Below are positions 24,492 to 32,859 of a stretch of DNA of 64,000 nt, one piece after another. The DNA comes from Candidatus Dechloromonas phosphorivorans (lineage in GTDB: Bacteria; Pseudomonadota; Gammaproteobacteria; Burkholderiales; Rhodocyclaceae). Every line of letters starts with the position of its first letter. The first letter of the stretch is position 1. The notes under the pieces were generated by a model. That model was given only the letters and a program-made list of their open reading frames with translations. It ran no database searches and was not told the origin of the DNA. A program made the position numbers and the translations under genes. The stretch lies in assembly GCA_016721185.1 (NCBI GenBank), contig JADKIP010000014.1:744001-808000 (forward strand), written 5' to 3'.

Positions 24492-25016
24492 TCAGTTTTT
24501 GAGCAAGAGCACCGCTGCCGCATCAAGATCGGCCTTTTTGATCAGCCCCAGTTTTTTCTGAATCACCTGACCATTGCGGTCAATGAACAGCGTGAAGGGC
24601 AGGCCGCCCTTGGTATTAGCCAAAGCCTGCATGAGCGGAATGCCTTTTTCCTTGGCTACGAAGATGGGGTAATCCATTTCGTAGGCTTTGGCAAAATCCT
24701 TGGCGGATTCGGCCTTGTCTTCGATGCCGATGCCGAGGACTTCGATCTTGCCCTTGTGGGCGGCGCGGAACTTGATCAGCTCGGGGATTTCTGCCCGGCA
24801 GGGGCCGCACCAGCGGGCCCAGAAATTGACCACCAACGGTTTGCCTTTGTAGCGTTCCAGCGCGACGGGTTTGTCGTCCAGGTCGCTCAGCGTGGCAGCA
24901 AACAATGGCGCGGAGGAGGGTTGTTCCTCAGCAGCAGCGGCCACAGAAACAATGCCTGGTCCTGCGGTCAACGCCGAAAAAAGGGCAAAACCGAGGGCGG
25001 GCAGCAGTTTTTTCAA
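24492..25016 (-). CDS. TlpA-type periplasmic thioredoxin, last gene of the nos operon
   Basis: 174 residues with an N-terminal signal peptide and a thioredoxin fold: VVNFWARWCGPCRAEIPELI carries the redox WCGPC, and the cis-Pro loop is GGLPFTLFIDRNGQV. TlpA/ResE-like proteins keep Cys or copper sites reduced in the periplasm, which suits maturation of NosZ CuA/CuZ or cytochromes c. The start overlaps the nosY stop (ATGA). A single antisense copy of the 27-nt repeat, ending at TGCGGTCAAC, lies in the signal-peptide coding region (24940-24972). Confidence 0.85.
   Translation of the reverse strand: MKKLLPALGFALFSALTAGPGIVSVAAAAEEQPSSAPLFAATLSDLDDKPVALERYKGKPLVVNFWARWCGPCRAEIPELIKFRAAHKGKIEVLGIGIEDKAESAKDFAKAYEMDYPIFVAKEKGIPLMQALANTKGGLPFTLFIDRNGQVIQKKLGLIKKADLDAAAVLLLKN
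24940..24972 (+). repeat. Single 27-nt repeat unit plus TGCGGTCAAC, antisense to tlpA
   Basis: 24940-24966 reads GCCACAGAAACAATGCCTGG then TCCTGCG on the plus strand and is followed by GTCAAC. It begins with the same 13 bases (GCCACAGAAACAA) as unit three in imuB. Unlike the other arrays it runs opposite to the gene, so it encodes a different peptide in the TlpA signal sequence. Confidence 0.55.
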
Positions 25017-25840
25017 GGCAGGTCGCCACGGCGGAAAATGAAGTAGCCGACGGTTGCGCTGAGCAAGCCGAGCGTTGCCGGGTAAACCAGCGCGAATATT
25101 TTGTAGCCGGCGACGCCGAAGAGATCAAGGATGACGTAGGCCGATGGCCCAAGCACGATCAGTTGCGGGTCGAAGAGGGCAAGGGCGGCGGTACGGAAGA
25201 CTTGCAGCGGGTTGGCCAGGGCCAGGGTGACGGCAAATTCTGGTGCGACTTTGCCTTGAATCATGACGCCGAGCAGGATTAGGTCGAGGAAAAGCAGCAA
25301 AAACAGCCAGACCATGAAGGCTGCGCCCTGAGCCATGTCCGTGGTGCGGGCGATGGCGGAGATCAGCATGCCGATGCCGAGGAAGCACATGGCCATGACG
25401 GCGAGTAAGGCGGTGTAGTAGCCAAACATTTCCCAGGGAACTTCGATACCCTGGATGGTTGCCCAGCCCACTGCGCCGGCCATGGCAAGAAAGACCGGCG
25501 TGAAGACGACAATGTAGCGACCGACGATCTTGCCCCAGAACCATGCCGAGAGCGAAACCGGCAACGACAGCAGGTATTCAAAAACGCCTGCTTCACGGTC
25601 GCCAGCGACGGAGCGGACGGTGGTGATCAGTACAAAAATCGGCAGAATCGCCATCGTCAACTGGATGTAAGTGACCAAAAGACGGGAGAGACCGATGAAG
25701 CCAAGGACGCGAGATTCCGTGAGGCCAAAGAGGAAGAGCAGGGCGACGATGCCGCCGAAAACCAGCGTGTAGATCTGGAACCAGCGAGCGCGCAGGGATT
25801 CGACGATATCGAGTTTGGCAGTCAGCCACAGTTGCTTCAT
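25013..25840 (-). CDS. nosY: NosY, ABC permease for nitrous oxide reductase maturation
   Basis: 275 residues with about six membrane helices, starting ARWFQIYTLVFGGIVALLFLFG and including TVRSVAGDREAGVFEYLLSLPVSLSAWFWGKIVGRY, the ABC-2-type cytoplasmic loop expected of NosY. With NosF and NosD it forms the NosDFY transporter needed for NosZ copper-site assembly (family knowledge). It starts directly after the nosL stop and overlaps the tlpA start. Confidence 0.88.
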   Translation of the reverse strand: MKQLWLTAKLDIVESLRARWFQIYTLVFGGIVALLFLFGLTESRVLGFIGLSRLLVTYIQLTMAILPIFVLITTVRSVAGDREAGVFEYLLSLPVSLSAWFWGKIVGRYIVVFTPVFLAMAGAVGWATIQGIEVPWEMFGYYTALLAVMAMCFLGIGMLISAIARTTDMAQGAAFMVWLFLLLFLDLILLGVMIQGKVAPEFAVTLALANPLQVFRTAALALFDPQLIVLGPSAYVILDLFGVAGYKIFALVYPATLGLLSATVGYFIFRRGDLP

Positions 25841-26407
25841 TTACTTTCCTTTTGCGAGAACGTGCTGACGCATGGTCTCGAAATCCAGGCTGCCCATCTG
25901 CGGGTAAGCGACGGCGCCAAAGTTGTAACCCATCGGGGATGTCTTGGTGATGAACTGAGCTTTGCGTGGATCGAGCCAGGTCACTTCCTTGCCTTTGCTG
26001 GTCGCATCGGCTACCCACATGCGGGTGGCTGGGTCAGCTAACCAAGGGTAACTTTTGATGTTGTCCCGTATCCAGAAGGTGAAGCAGCCGATGTCATCGA
26101 ATTTTACGGCCATATCTTTTGGCCCACCCCGGAGTTCGGCGGCAAAGCGTCGGTCGGAAATGGCCATGCTGCAACGCGGACAAACATCGCGATCCCATTT
26201 GATCTCGACCATGCCGTCCGGCCAATCCCCTTTTTTGCAACCGGAAAGGGCAGCAGCAAGCGGCGTCAACAGCAAACCGCCAACACCAAGGCGGCCGAGA
26301 AATTGACGACGTGTGTTCGTGTCGGCCGGGTGGCTGTCCGACAGGTTTTCATTACTCGGAGGCGCTTGGCGACGAGTCGGCCGCTGGCCAGAAACAGGGC
26401 TGCTCAT
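25841..26407 (-). CDS. nosL: NosL copper-chaperone lipoprotein
   Basis: 188 residues. A Tat-type RRQFLGRLG leader is followed by a lipobox LSGC, giving a membrane-anchored lipoprotein. The mature part has DVCPRCSMAISDRRFAAEL, the Cys/Met copper-binding motif of NosL, and VKFDDIGCFTFWI. NosL supplies Cu(I) for NosZ. The ATG at 26407 follows the nosF stop by one base; a longer reading from 26440 would overlap nosF. Gene order is F-L-Y. Confidence 0.88.
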   Translation of the reverse strand: MSSPVSGQRPTRRQAPPSNENLSDSHPADTNTRRQFLGRLGVGGLLLTPLAAALSGCKKGDWPDGMVEIKWDRDVCPRCSMAISDRRFAAELRGGPKDMAVKFDDIGCFTFWIRDNIKSYPWLADPATRMWVADATSKGKEVTWLDPRKAQFITKTSPMGYNFGAVAYPQMGSLDFETMRQHVLAKGK

Positions 26408-26408
26408 C

Positions 26409-27266
26409 TCAGGTCTTTGCTTCAGCCAGTGAAAGCTCACTCACCAGCGCGGTATATCGGGAAATGATACCGAGGAAGCGCAGGCGATCCGGTCCGGCAA
26501 TATTGCCTTCCCAGATAAGATTCTCGTCATGACTGGTGAATTTCCAGCCGTCAAGCGCTTTGGCGAAGGCCGGTTCAAAACGGCTGAGGACGATGCGGCA
26601 AGTCAGCGTCGCGGTCAGGGAAATTGCGTCAGCCACCTTGTCGTCAAGCACCACCTTGCCCATGTCCATTTCGATGACCCGATTGACCAGCGCCGAAACT
26701 TCATCAAGGCGATGGCTCGAGATGATCATCGTTGCGTCTTCAAGACGCTCAGCCAACAGATCAAAGAAGATCTTGCGGGCTTCGGGATCAAGGTTGGCAG
26801 CGGGTTCGTCCATCACCAACACCTTGGCGTCGCGGCCGAGGGCGATGGCGATCAGGAGTTTCTGCTTCATGCCGCCGGAAAGACGAACGAACTGACGGGC
26901 CAGAATGCTCTCCAGATCGAGACCGAGGCGTTTGGCGATGGCGTGAATGCGGAGCGGGTCGGTGCCACAGAGCGCGGCGGAAAATTCGATTAACTGACCG
27001 ACCGGCATTTTCAGCGGTGGTGGCAGCTGCGGCACGAAACCGATTTGGCCCAACACCACCGTTCGGTTGCTGCGTGGATCGAGGCCGTTAATGGCGACGG
27101 TGCCATCAAAGGTGTATTCACCGAGCAGGCAACGGATCAGCGTGGTTTTGCCGGCTCCGTTTGAACCGATGAGCGCAACGCGCTCACCGAGGCCGATGTT
27201 GAGTGTAATGCCGTCGAGCACGCGGGCCCGGCGGAAGGTCTTGGCGACGTTGTTGAACTGGATCAT
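26409..27266 (-). CDS. nosF: NosF, ABC transporter ATPase
   Basis: 285 residues with complete ATPase motifs: Walker A GSNGAGKTTLIRC, signature VRLSGGMKQKLLIAIAL, Walker B AKVLVMDEPAANLDPEARK and the switch His in TMIISSHRLDEVSAL. Powers the NosDFY complex that delivers sulfur or copper species for the CuZ centre. Between nosH and nosL on the same strand. The 54-base gap upstream holds a TGCGGTCAAC motif (27292-27301). Confidence 0.92.
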   Translation of the reverse strand: MIQFNNVAKTFRRARVLDGITLNIGLGERVALIGSNGAGKTTLIRCLLGEYTFDGTVAINGLDPRSNRTVVLGQIGFVPQLPPPLKMPVGQLIEFSAALCGTDPLRIHAIAKRLGLDLESILARQFVRLSGGMKQKLLIAIALGRDAKVLVMDEPAANLDPEARKIFFDLLAERLEDATMIISSHRLDEVSALVNRVIEMDMGKVVLDDKVADAISLTATLTCRIVLSRFEPAFAKALDGWKFTSHDENLIWEGNIAGPDRLRFLGIISRYTALVSELSLAEAKT

Positions 27267-27320
27267 GGGTCCGGATTATAAGAGGGGGTACTGCGGTCAA
27301 CCTTGAATTTCAATCAAAAA

Positions 27321-28304
27321 TCAGAGCAGCTTTTGCAGGCCCTTGACTTCAAAACTCAGTGACCCGGTTGGACAGGCATCCACACACAGCCCGCAGCGTG
27401 TGCAGTCTGGTCCGATCGGCACTTCGGTATCAACAGCACGCCCTTTGATTACCGTATCAAGCACGTGCGGCACCAGACAGACTTTGCGGCAGTCACCTTC
27501 GTGGAAGCAGCCTTCAAGTTTGTATTTGATGCGGACGGGCGAAATGATGCCAACCACACCGTAGGTCAGCCCGATTGGGCAGGCATAACGACACCAGGCG
27601 CGGCGAGAGAAGAAAACTTCGAAAAACAGCAGCGCCAGGACCCAGAGCAGTGCCAGACCAGGGCCGTAGATCAAGGCGCGGGAAAGGATGCCGGTGGGTG
27701 AAATGGCTTCGAAGACGGTGTAACCGGTGGCCAGCGCGAGCAGGGCAAAAATGATCCAGAACACGGTACGCAGACGGCGGTCCATCGTTTGATCGGTAAC
27801 CAGTTTTTTCTTGGCCAGGAACAAGTGAATTTTTTCAGCCCATTCCGCGAGTAGATGGTAGGGGCAAACCCAGGAACAGAAGGTGCGACCACCGAGTAGA
27901 ACCCACAACAGCAACACCGTCCCGGTACCAATAACCAGATTATTGATAATGTGCTTGTGGGCCAGCATGACCTGCAAGGCCGAGTTCAGGTCAATCAGGT
28001 GGAAGCCGACAAAGCGGGAGGCGGTGAGGGCGCCTTCAAGAATCTGGATATCGAGAAGAAATGAAAAGGTGAACAGCAGGTTGGCAATAATCAAGGTAAT
28101 CCAGCGACGGTTACGCCACTTGGTGGATTTGACTTCGTGGGCTCGCAAATGGGCTTTGACCGCGATCAGATCCTGTTTGTTGGTCATGCGCTTGAGGACG
28201 TGAACCTGTTGCGCACGCTCGGTAATTTTTTCCGGCTTTTTGGGTTCCCAGCCGAACATGATCTTGATCTGTTCGGTAAATCGGCGTTTCAGGACGTCGC
28301 TCAT
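27321..28304 (-). CDS. nosH: NosH, membrane-bound NapH-like ferredoxin
   Basis: 327 residues from the ATG overlapping the nosG stop (ATATGA); the frame extends further upstream but only through nosG. Several membrane helices are interspersed with GRTFCSWVCPYHLLAEWAEK and RRAWCRYACPIGLTYG, the CxxxCP pairs of NapH/NosR-type polyferredoxins, and end with CTRCGLCVDACPTGSLSF, a 4Fe-4S cluster motif. With NosG it probably passes quinol-derived electrons toward the periplasmic reductase. Typical of clade II nos clusters, which often use NosG/NosH in electron transfer. Confidence 0.88.
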   Translation of the reverse strand: MSDVLKRRFTEQIKIMFGWEPKKPEKITERAQQVHVLKRMTNKQDLIAVKAHLRAHEVKSTKWRNRRWITLIIANLLFTFSFLLDIQILEGALTASRFVGFHLIDLNSALQVMLAHKHIINNLVIGTGTVLLLWVLLGGRTFCSWVCPYHLLAEWAEKIHLFLAKKKLVTDQTMDRRLRTVFWIIFALLALATGYTVFEAISPTGILSRALIYGPGLALLWVLALLFFEVFFSRRAWCRYACPIGLTYGVVGIISPVRIKYKLEGCFHEGDCRKVCLVPHVLDTVIKGRAVDTEVPIGPDCTRCGLCVDACPTGSLSFEVKGLQKLL

Positions 28305-29161
28305 ATTTTCCAGACCTCGCCAGCTTCTATGGTGATAGCGGTCGGTTCGACCGGACAGATCATCTCGCACACGCCACAGCCGACGCAGGGCTCGTGAACA
28401 ACAGGTGATTTGCGTTGGCTGCCATCCGGGGCAAAGACTGTTTCGATCGAAATTGCACCCTTGATCGGGCAGGCGCGAACACAGAGGTCGCACTCGGGAA
28501 TATCGTAGGGGTGCTCGCTGACCTTGATCGGCTTCCAGCGATCCACATCCATGTACCGCAGCTTGCCCTTGAATTCCGCCCCACGGGCTTGGCCTTTGAA
28601 GCCTTTGCCCTGAATGGCAAGGCAAGCCTCCGGCCGGCTCAGGCGAGCAACACCGATGCGCTCATTCATGTTCAGCGTCGGCTCAGCATCATTTTCCTTG
28701 GCGAGCAAGGTTGGCTTGGCCTGAAGTGCGGCTCCAGCTCTTACTGGCAAGAAGTCCGGCTTGTGGTAAACCAGTGAACCGGTCGGGCAGGCCAGAATGC
28801 ACTGCACGGCATCGCAGGAAAAATCACAAGCCTGACTGCGGGGGTCGATGTAGGGCGTGCCAACGCCCATGCCGTCAATCAGATCGGCCAGTTTGATCGC
28901 TTGCACCGGGCAGACCTGAACGCATTGGCCGCATTTGATGCAGCTGCCCAGAAAATCTTTTTCATCCAGTGCGCCGGGCGGCCGCAAGCGCTTTTTCTGT
29001 GAATAGATAATCGGCAGGAAGCCCGAAAGCGCGGCACCCAGAACGCCACCGGTGAGCAGGGTGGTACGCAAAAAGCGGCGGCGGTTGGTTTGTTTTTTTG
29101 CTTTGGAAAGCGGCGGCGTTGGGCCGGCAACAGGCTTTCGATCGTTTTCGTTCTCACTCAT
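28301..29161 (-). CDS. nosG: NosG, NapG-like periplasmic ferredoxin
   Basis: 286 residues. An N-terminal twin-arginine leader (NRRRFLRTTLLTGGVLGAAL) is followed by four cluster motifs: CIKCGQCVQVCPVQAIK, CDFSCDAVQCILACPTGS, CDLCVRACPIKG and CVGCGVCEMICPVEP, so about four 4Fe-4S clusters. Partner of NosH in the electron chain to NosZ. The ATG overlaps the nosD stop region and the stop overlaps the nosH start, so translation is coupled. Confidence 0.9.
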   Translation of the reverse strand: MSENENDRKPVAGPTPPLSKAKKQTNRRRFLRTTLLTGGVLGAALSGFLPIIYSQKKRLRPPGALDEKDFLGSCIKCGQCVQVCPVQAIKLADLIDGMGVGTPYIDPRSQACDFSCDAVQCILACPTGSLVYHKPDFLPVRAGAALQAKPTLLAKENDAEPTLNMNERIGVARLSRPEACLAIQGKGFKGQARGAEFKGKLRYMDVDRWKPIKVSEHPYDIPECDLCVRACPIKGAISIETVFAPDGSQRKSPVVHEPCVGCGVCEMICPVEPTAITIEAGEVWKI

Positions 29162-30522
29162 GATTGGGCTACCCTCTCAGGTTGGACGAAGCGTGGCTTT
29201 TCATCACGCAGGATCAGGTCGGGCGTCGAAAATGGTGCCAGGCGCTCAAGAAAATCGAGCAGTTCCATGACCGGTGAATTGCGGAAAAATCGGGCAATCG
29301 GTAGTTCGATCCAGATCTGGTCTGTGTAGGAATACAGGTCATGTGGCTGGTCGCCGACATCATCACTGTTTCGATCAAAGCCTTGATAGTCGTCCCAATA
29401 ATTACCCAGCCAGGTGTTTCTTGGGCTGTTATTGTTGTCGCCACGACCGCCGTAAGTCACTTGCGTCAGATTGCCCTCAAAAATGTTGTCGACCATATTG
29501 TTGCCGCCGGTTTCGCTGTTGAACAGGATACCGATCCCGTTATAGGCAAAGCGGTTGCCGCGCATCTCGATGGTGCTGTCGGGCTGGAACGGCGAAAGGT
29601 CTGAACCGATACCGATGCCGCAATAGATAATTTCGTTGTACTCGATGATTGCCCCGGATGCTTCCTTGAAGCCGATACCCATGCCGGTAGCGCCAGTGGA
29701 GTGCGAAATGATGTTATGGCGTACTTTGCCGCCTTCGGTGTACATGAAGTAAATACCGACTGCATTGTCGTAAAACTGGTTGCGTTCGACGACATTGTCG
29801 TTAGCGAACATGAAGTGAATCGAGTAGCGGCTGCGTCGGCCGAGATTGTCGCGGAAGGTGTTGCGATGGGAATACCAGGCCACCATGTCGCGCGAATCAA
29901 TGATCTTGTTTTTCTCAACGATATTGTCGTTGCTGTACCAGAGTCGCAGGCCGTCGCCGCGCACGCCGAGGTCAAGTTCTTTGGAGCGGATTTCGTTGCC
30001 ACGAATCAGATTATTGTTTGACTGTTTGAAATCGAGTCCGAACAGGCAGTTATCGGCCTTGATATTCTCGACGACGTTGTTGTGGCCACGAACGTCAAGG
30101 CAGGAGTCGTCAGTATCGTGTGAGTCGCCTGATCCGGTCAGGTGCAAGCCACGGAGCGTTGAATTGCTCGCATTGAGCACCATGACCGTGCCCTTGTCAC
30201 CAGAGTCGATGGTGACCTGGTCATTGCCTTCAATGATCAGCGGCTTGTCGATGACGACTGGGCCCGCATAAGTGCCGGGTGGTGGCCTGAGTACGGAACC
30301 TGCTTCCGCTTTATCGACGAGTGCCTGAAAAGGCTTCAGCCCGTGTACGCGCTTGTGGCGCTCGGAGAGCATGAATGTCGCTTTCGGGCGATCAATGGCG
30401 ACTCGGGGAGCGTTACTCATGTCAGCGCCCGAACCGCGCTCCTGTTCCGAAAAGCCGTTGGAAAAAGCGAGGATGAGCGCTGTCGCTACCCCCGCCTTGG
30501 TCAATGTCTTGAGTGGCCGCAT
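29158..30522 (-). CDS. nosD: NosD, periplasmic beta-helix copper-site assembly protein
   Basis: 454 residues with an N-terminal hydrophobic leader and an extended right-handed beta-helix: repeated Asn-rich turns such as NNLIRGNEIRSKELD, NDNIVEKNKIIDSRD, NDNVVERNQFYDNAVGIYF, GIGFKEASGAIIEYNEIIY. NosD is the periplasmic part of NosDFY and handles maturation of the NosZ CuZ cluster. Downstream of nosB with a gap of only 5 bases. Confidence 0.9.
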   Translation of the reverse strand: MRPLKTLTKAGVATALILAFSNGFSEQERGSGADMSNAPRVAIDRPKATFMLSERHKRVHGLKPFQALVDKAEAGSVLRPPPGTYAGPVVIDKPLIIEGNDQVTIDSGDKGTVMVLNASNSTLRGLHLTGSGDSHDTDDSCLDVRGHNNVVENIKADNCLFGLDFKQSNNNLIRGNEIRSKELDLGVRGDGLRLWYSNDNIVEKNKIIDSRDMVAWYSHRNTFRDNLGRRSRYSIHFMFANDNVVERNQFYDNAVGIYFMYTEGGKVRHNIISHSTGATGMGIGFKEASGAIIEYNEIIYCGIGIGSDLSPFQPDSTIEMRGNRFAYNGIGILFNSETGGNNMVDNIFEGNLTQVTYGGRGDNNNSPRNTWLGNYWDDYQGFDRNSDDVGDQPHDLYSYTDQIWIELPIARFFRNSPVMELLDFLERLAPFSTPDLILRDEKPRFVQPERVAQS

Positions 30523-30527
30523 GGGTG

Positions 30528-31502
30528 CTACTCGGCTTGACCTTCACGCAACTGTTTGCGACGGATCAGTAGCGCCAGCATCATGCAGACAAAGATGATG
30601 ACAAGTAAGCCATAACCCCAGTAAGGATAGGAGAAGGTCGAGAACTGAGCGACCTTGCCTTCGCCGAAGACGGTGGGCATGAAAGGCTTGACAGTAAAGG
30701 CGCCCCACGGATGCATGTTGTGGCCAAAGAACCACAGCCAGCCGGCGTAAGTGATGACAAAGAAGACGGGAAGAAGCGCCGGAACCAACGCTAGGACGAG
30801 CTGGAATATGCGAATTTTGGCAACCGCAGCGATGACAAAAATCATGACGCCAATCAGCCCGAATATGACGATTTTGGAGACGTTGCGGACGTTTTCACCC
30901 CAGACATTGATCCGCTCCATATCCTTGAAAAAGGTCCCGGATTCCTTCATGTAATCCTGAACATGACTTTCGAGATGGCCCAAGACAAACTGGTCACCGA
31001 TCATCCAGGCGGTAACGGCGGCAAAACCTACGGTCAACACCATTAAACGCGGCTTTTTCTTGGCCATCATGAAAGCCAGCATCATCACGGCAAAGAAGCC
31101 GAAGAAGAACTTGGCCAGCGGCTTTTCAACCGGGGCGCCGGTGGCAATCGGGAACATGCCGACATAGTGGTTGATGGTGTTCATTTCATGAACGCAATCC
31201 AAGCCTTCCGCGCCCTTGTCTACGTTTTTGGTCGCATCAGTGATCGGGTTGTAGCGTTCGTCATCATGAGCGAGATCTTTCTGAATGATCTCATTGGCCA
31301 TGCGGGTGCCTTTGCCAGCGGCTTTGCAGCCGTTATAGACACCATCAAAGTGGAAATGGATGCGGATGCCATCGGGGAAGGCATCTTCCGGGTAATTTGG
31401 GGCGGTCAGTGAAACCCACCAGATTGGGGCGAAATAAGCGGCGATCAGCGCGATTAGCGCAATCATGGTTAAACCGCCAACGATTTTATTTTGTTTTTCC
31501 AT
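30528..31502 (-). CDS. nosB: NosB-like multi-spanning membrane protein of clade II nos clusters
   Basis: 324 residues with an N-terminal helix (LTMIALIALIAAYFAPIWWV), a periplasmic His-rich loop (IRIHFHFDGVYNGC), several further helices (LAKFFFGFFAVMMLAFMMA, IVIFGLIGVMIFVIAAV, LVLALVPALLPVFFVITYAGW) and a last helix LLVIIFVCMMLALLI. A membrane protein at this position, between the cytochromes and nosD, is characteristic of clade II nos operons and is called NosB; its biochemical role is not settled. The name is inferred from context plus topology. Confidence 0.75.
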   Translation of the reverse strand: MEKQNKIVGGLTMIALIALIAAYFAPIWWVSLTAPNYPEDAFPDGIRIHFHFDGVYNGCKAAGKGTRMANEIIQKDLAHDDERYNPITDATKNVDKGAEGLDCVHEMNTINHYVGMFPIATGAPVEKPLAKFFFGFFAVMMLAFMMAKKKPRLMVLTVGFAAVTAWMIGDQFVLGHLESHVQDYMKESGTFFKDMERINVWGENVRNVSKIVIFGLIGVMIFVIAAVAKIRIFQLVLALVPALLPVFFVITYAGWLWFFGHNMHPWGAFTVKPFMPTVFGEGKVAQFSTFSYPYWGYGLLVIIFVCMMLALLIRRKQLREGQAE

Positions 31503-31550
31503 CGTTCTGCTCTCTGTTTTGTTGCGCCCGGCGCATTGCCGGGTGGGGGA

Positions 31551-31573
31551 GCTGCCCGCAAGCTGCGGGCAGC
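31551..31573. repeat. Strong hairpin between the diheme cytochrome and nosB
   Basis: GCTGCCCGCA (31551-31560) and TGCGGGCAGC (31564-31573) form a perfect 10-bp stem with a 3-base loop in the 81-base gap. It lies inside the operon, so it may protect or attenuate mRNA rather than end it. No clear T run on the minus strand. Confidence 0.55.
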
Positions 31574-31583
31574 AGAAAATACT

Positions 31584-32357
31584 TTACAGGCCTCTTCCTT
31601 TCTTTGCGGCTTTCGGCTTGCACATATTGCCCGGCATGACCAAGCTGGACTGATAAGCCGAAATCGAAATCAACTGGTCATTGGTGTATTTCTTGATGAT
31701 CTTGACCATGTCCGGATTGGCATTACGGCGGTGGCCATCACGAATTTCGGTCATTTGACGCAGCAGATATTTGTAGTGCTGACCGGCGATCACAGGATAA
31801 AACTTTTCCTTGTTGCCTTCGCCATTCTTGCCGTGGCACTCCAGGCATTCCTTTTCATACAACGCCTTGCCTTCGGCCAGGCGTTTTGCGGTGTCAGCGG
31901 GTGGCGTCCAATTAGCGGCTGTGTTGTCACCCGGCTTCGAGTCGTAGTGGCCGTGATCAGTCGGAATGCACAGTTTTTCAATATAGGCGGCAACGTTGGC
32001 CAATTCCTGAGCATCGGTCAAGGTAGCAGCAAACGGGTACATCGTCGGATTGTCACGCAGGCCGGCACGGATATCGGCCATCTGCTTGATCAGCACGGTG
32101 GTGTGCTGGCCAGCCAGTTGCGGGAAGGTGCCGTCCGGGCGACCGGCGCCGGAGGGAAGGTGGCAAGCGCCACAGGTTTCATAACCTTCTTCGCCGGCCT
32201 TGGGATCACCTTTTTTGGTCAGGGCTTCACTCTTTTCGCCGCCTTGAGCGTTCCATTTGTAATCCTTGCCTTCGATGCCTTCGCTTTTTGGGGCCTGTGG
32301 GCTGGCAACGGCGATACCTGCGGAGAGCAGGCTGATCAAAAGGACTGATAGTTTCAT
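31584..32357 (-). CDS. Diheme periplasmic cytochrome c (nos electron donor)
   Basis: 257 residues, signal peptide MKLSVLLISLLSAGIAVA, then two heme c motifs: CGACHLPSGAG near residue 60 and CLECHGKNGEG near residue 170, each followed by a class I cytochrome body with its distal Met (TMYPFAA; DMVKIIK regions). Two c-type domains in tandem. Placed between a monoheme cytochrome and nosB as in clade II clusters, so it probably carries electrons to NosZ. Confidence 0.85.
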   Translation of the reverse strand: MKLSVLLISLLSAGIAVASPQAPKSEGIEGKDYKWNAQGGEKSEALTKKGDPKAGEEGYETCGACHLPSGAGRPDGTFPQLAGQHTTVLIKQMADIRAGLRDNPTMYPFAATLTDAQELANVAAYIEKLCIPTDHGHYDSKPGDNTAANWTPPADTAKRLAEGKALYEKECLECHGKNGEGNKEKFYPVIAGQHYKYLLRQMTEIRDGHRRNANPDMVKIIKKYTNDQLISISAYQSSLVMPGNMCKPKAAKKGRGL

Positions 32358-32440
32358 GTTTGGTTTCCTTCTATGTCAGGTTGTTCTGAACGCTGAAAGG
32401 ATTGTCGCATCCTTAATATCAGCGTTCGTTGATATTTATC

Positions 32441-32464
32441 AGAAGCCGGAAATTTTCGGCTTCT
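32441..32464. repeat. Hairpin between the two nos cytochrome genes
   Basis: AGAAGCCG (32441-32448) and CGGCTTCT (32457-32464) pair perfectly over 8 bp with an AT-rich loop, 6 bases after the monoheme cytochrome stop on the minus strand. It could be a terminator/attenuator or an RNA-stability element within the operon. Confidence 0.5.
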
Positions 32465-32469
32465 TGTGA

Positions 32470-32778
32470 TTACTTCAGCTTGGCCAGATATTCAGATAAC
32501 ACCTTGATTTCCTCATCGCTGACCAGGTGCATGACACCTTTCATTGCTGCGGTCTGGCCGTTATTGCGGGCGCCGCTCTTGATGTCTTTCATTTGTTGCT
32601 CAATGTAGGCTGCATTCTGGCCAGCAACTTTCGGATAATTCGGCATCAACGGCTTGTCACCCTTGGCGCCGTGGCAGGCTGCACAGGTCTTGTCTTTGTA
32701 AAGGGCAGCACCATCCGGTGCAGCAATGGCGGGGCTTGCGACAATCGCAGCAGCGATTAGAGACATTACAAATTTCAT
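32470..32778 (-). CDS. Monoheme cytochrome c (c551/c553-like)
   Basis: 102 residues: signal peptide (MKFVMSLIAAAIVASPAIAA), heme motif CAACHGAKGDKPLMPNYP, and distal Met in NGQTAAMKGVMHLVSDEEI, a small class I cytochrome. Located just after nosZ, so it is a natural direct electron donor to the CuA site. Separated from nosZ by a perfect 11-bp hairpin. Confidence 0.88.
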   Translation of the reverse strand: MKFVMSLIAAAIVASPAIAAPDGAALYKDKTCAACHGAKGDKPLMPNYPKVAGQNAAYIEQQMKDIKSGARNNGQTAAMKGVMHLVSDEEIKVLSEYLAKLK

Positions 32779-32801
32779 GGGTATTTCTCCTGGATGTGAA
32801 A

Positions 32802-32828
32802 CGGGGAGCAGATTGACTCTGCTCCCCG
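32802..32828 (-). terminator. Hairpin downstream of nosZ (terminator or attenuator)
   Basis: CGGGGAGCAGA (32802-32812) and TCTGCTCCCCG (32818-32828) form a perfect 11-bp stem with a 5-base loop. On the minus strand it is followed by TTTCAC. It lies 31 bases after the nosZ stop, so it may terminate part of the transcripts and give nosZ a higher level than the downstream genes. Confidence 0.65.
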
Positions 32829-32859
32829 AAATTTGCCTTAAGTCAAATCAAGTTTTTGC

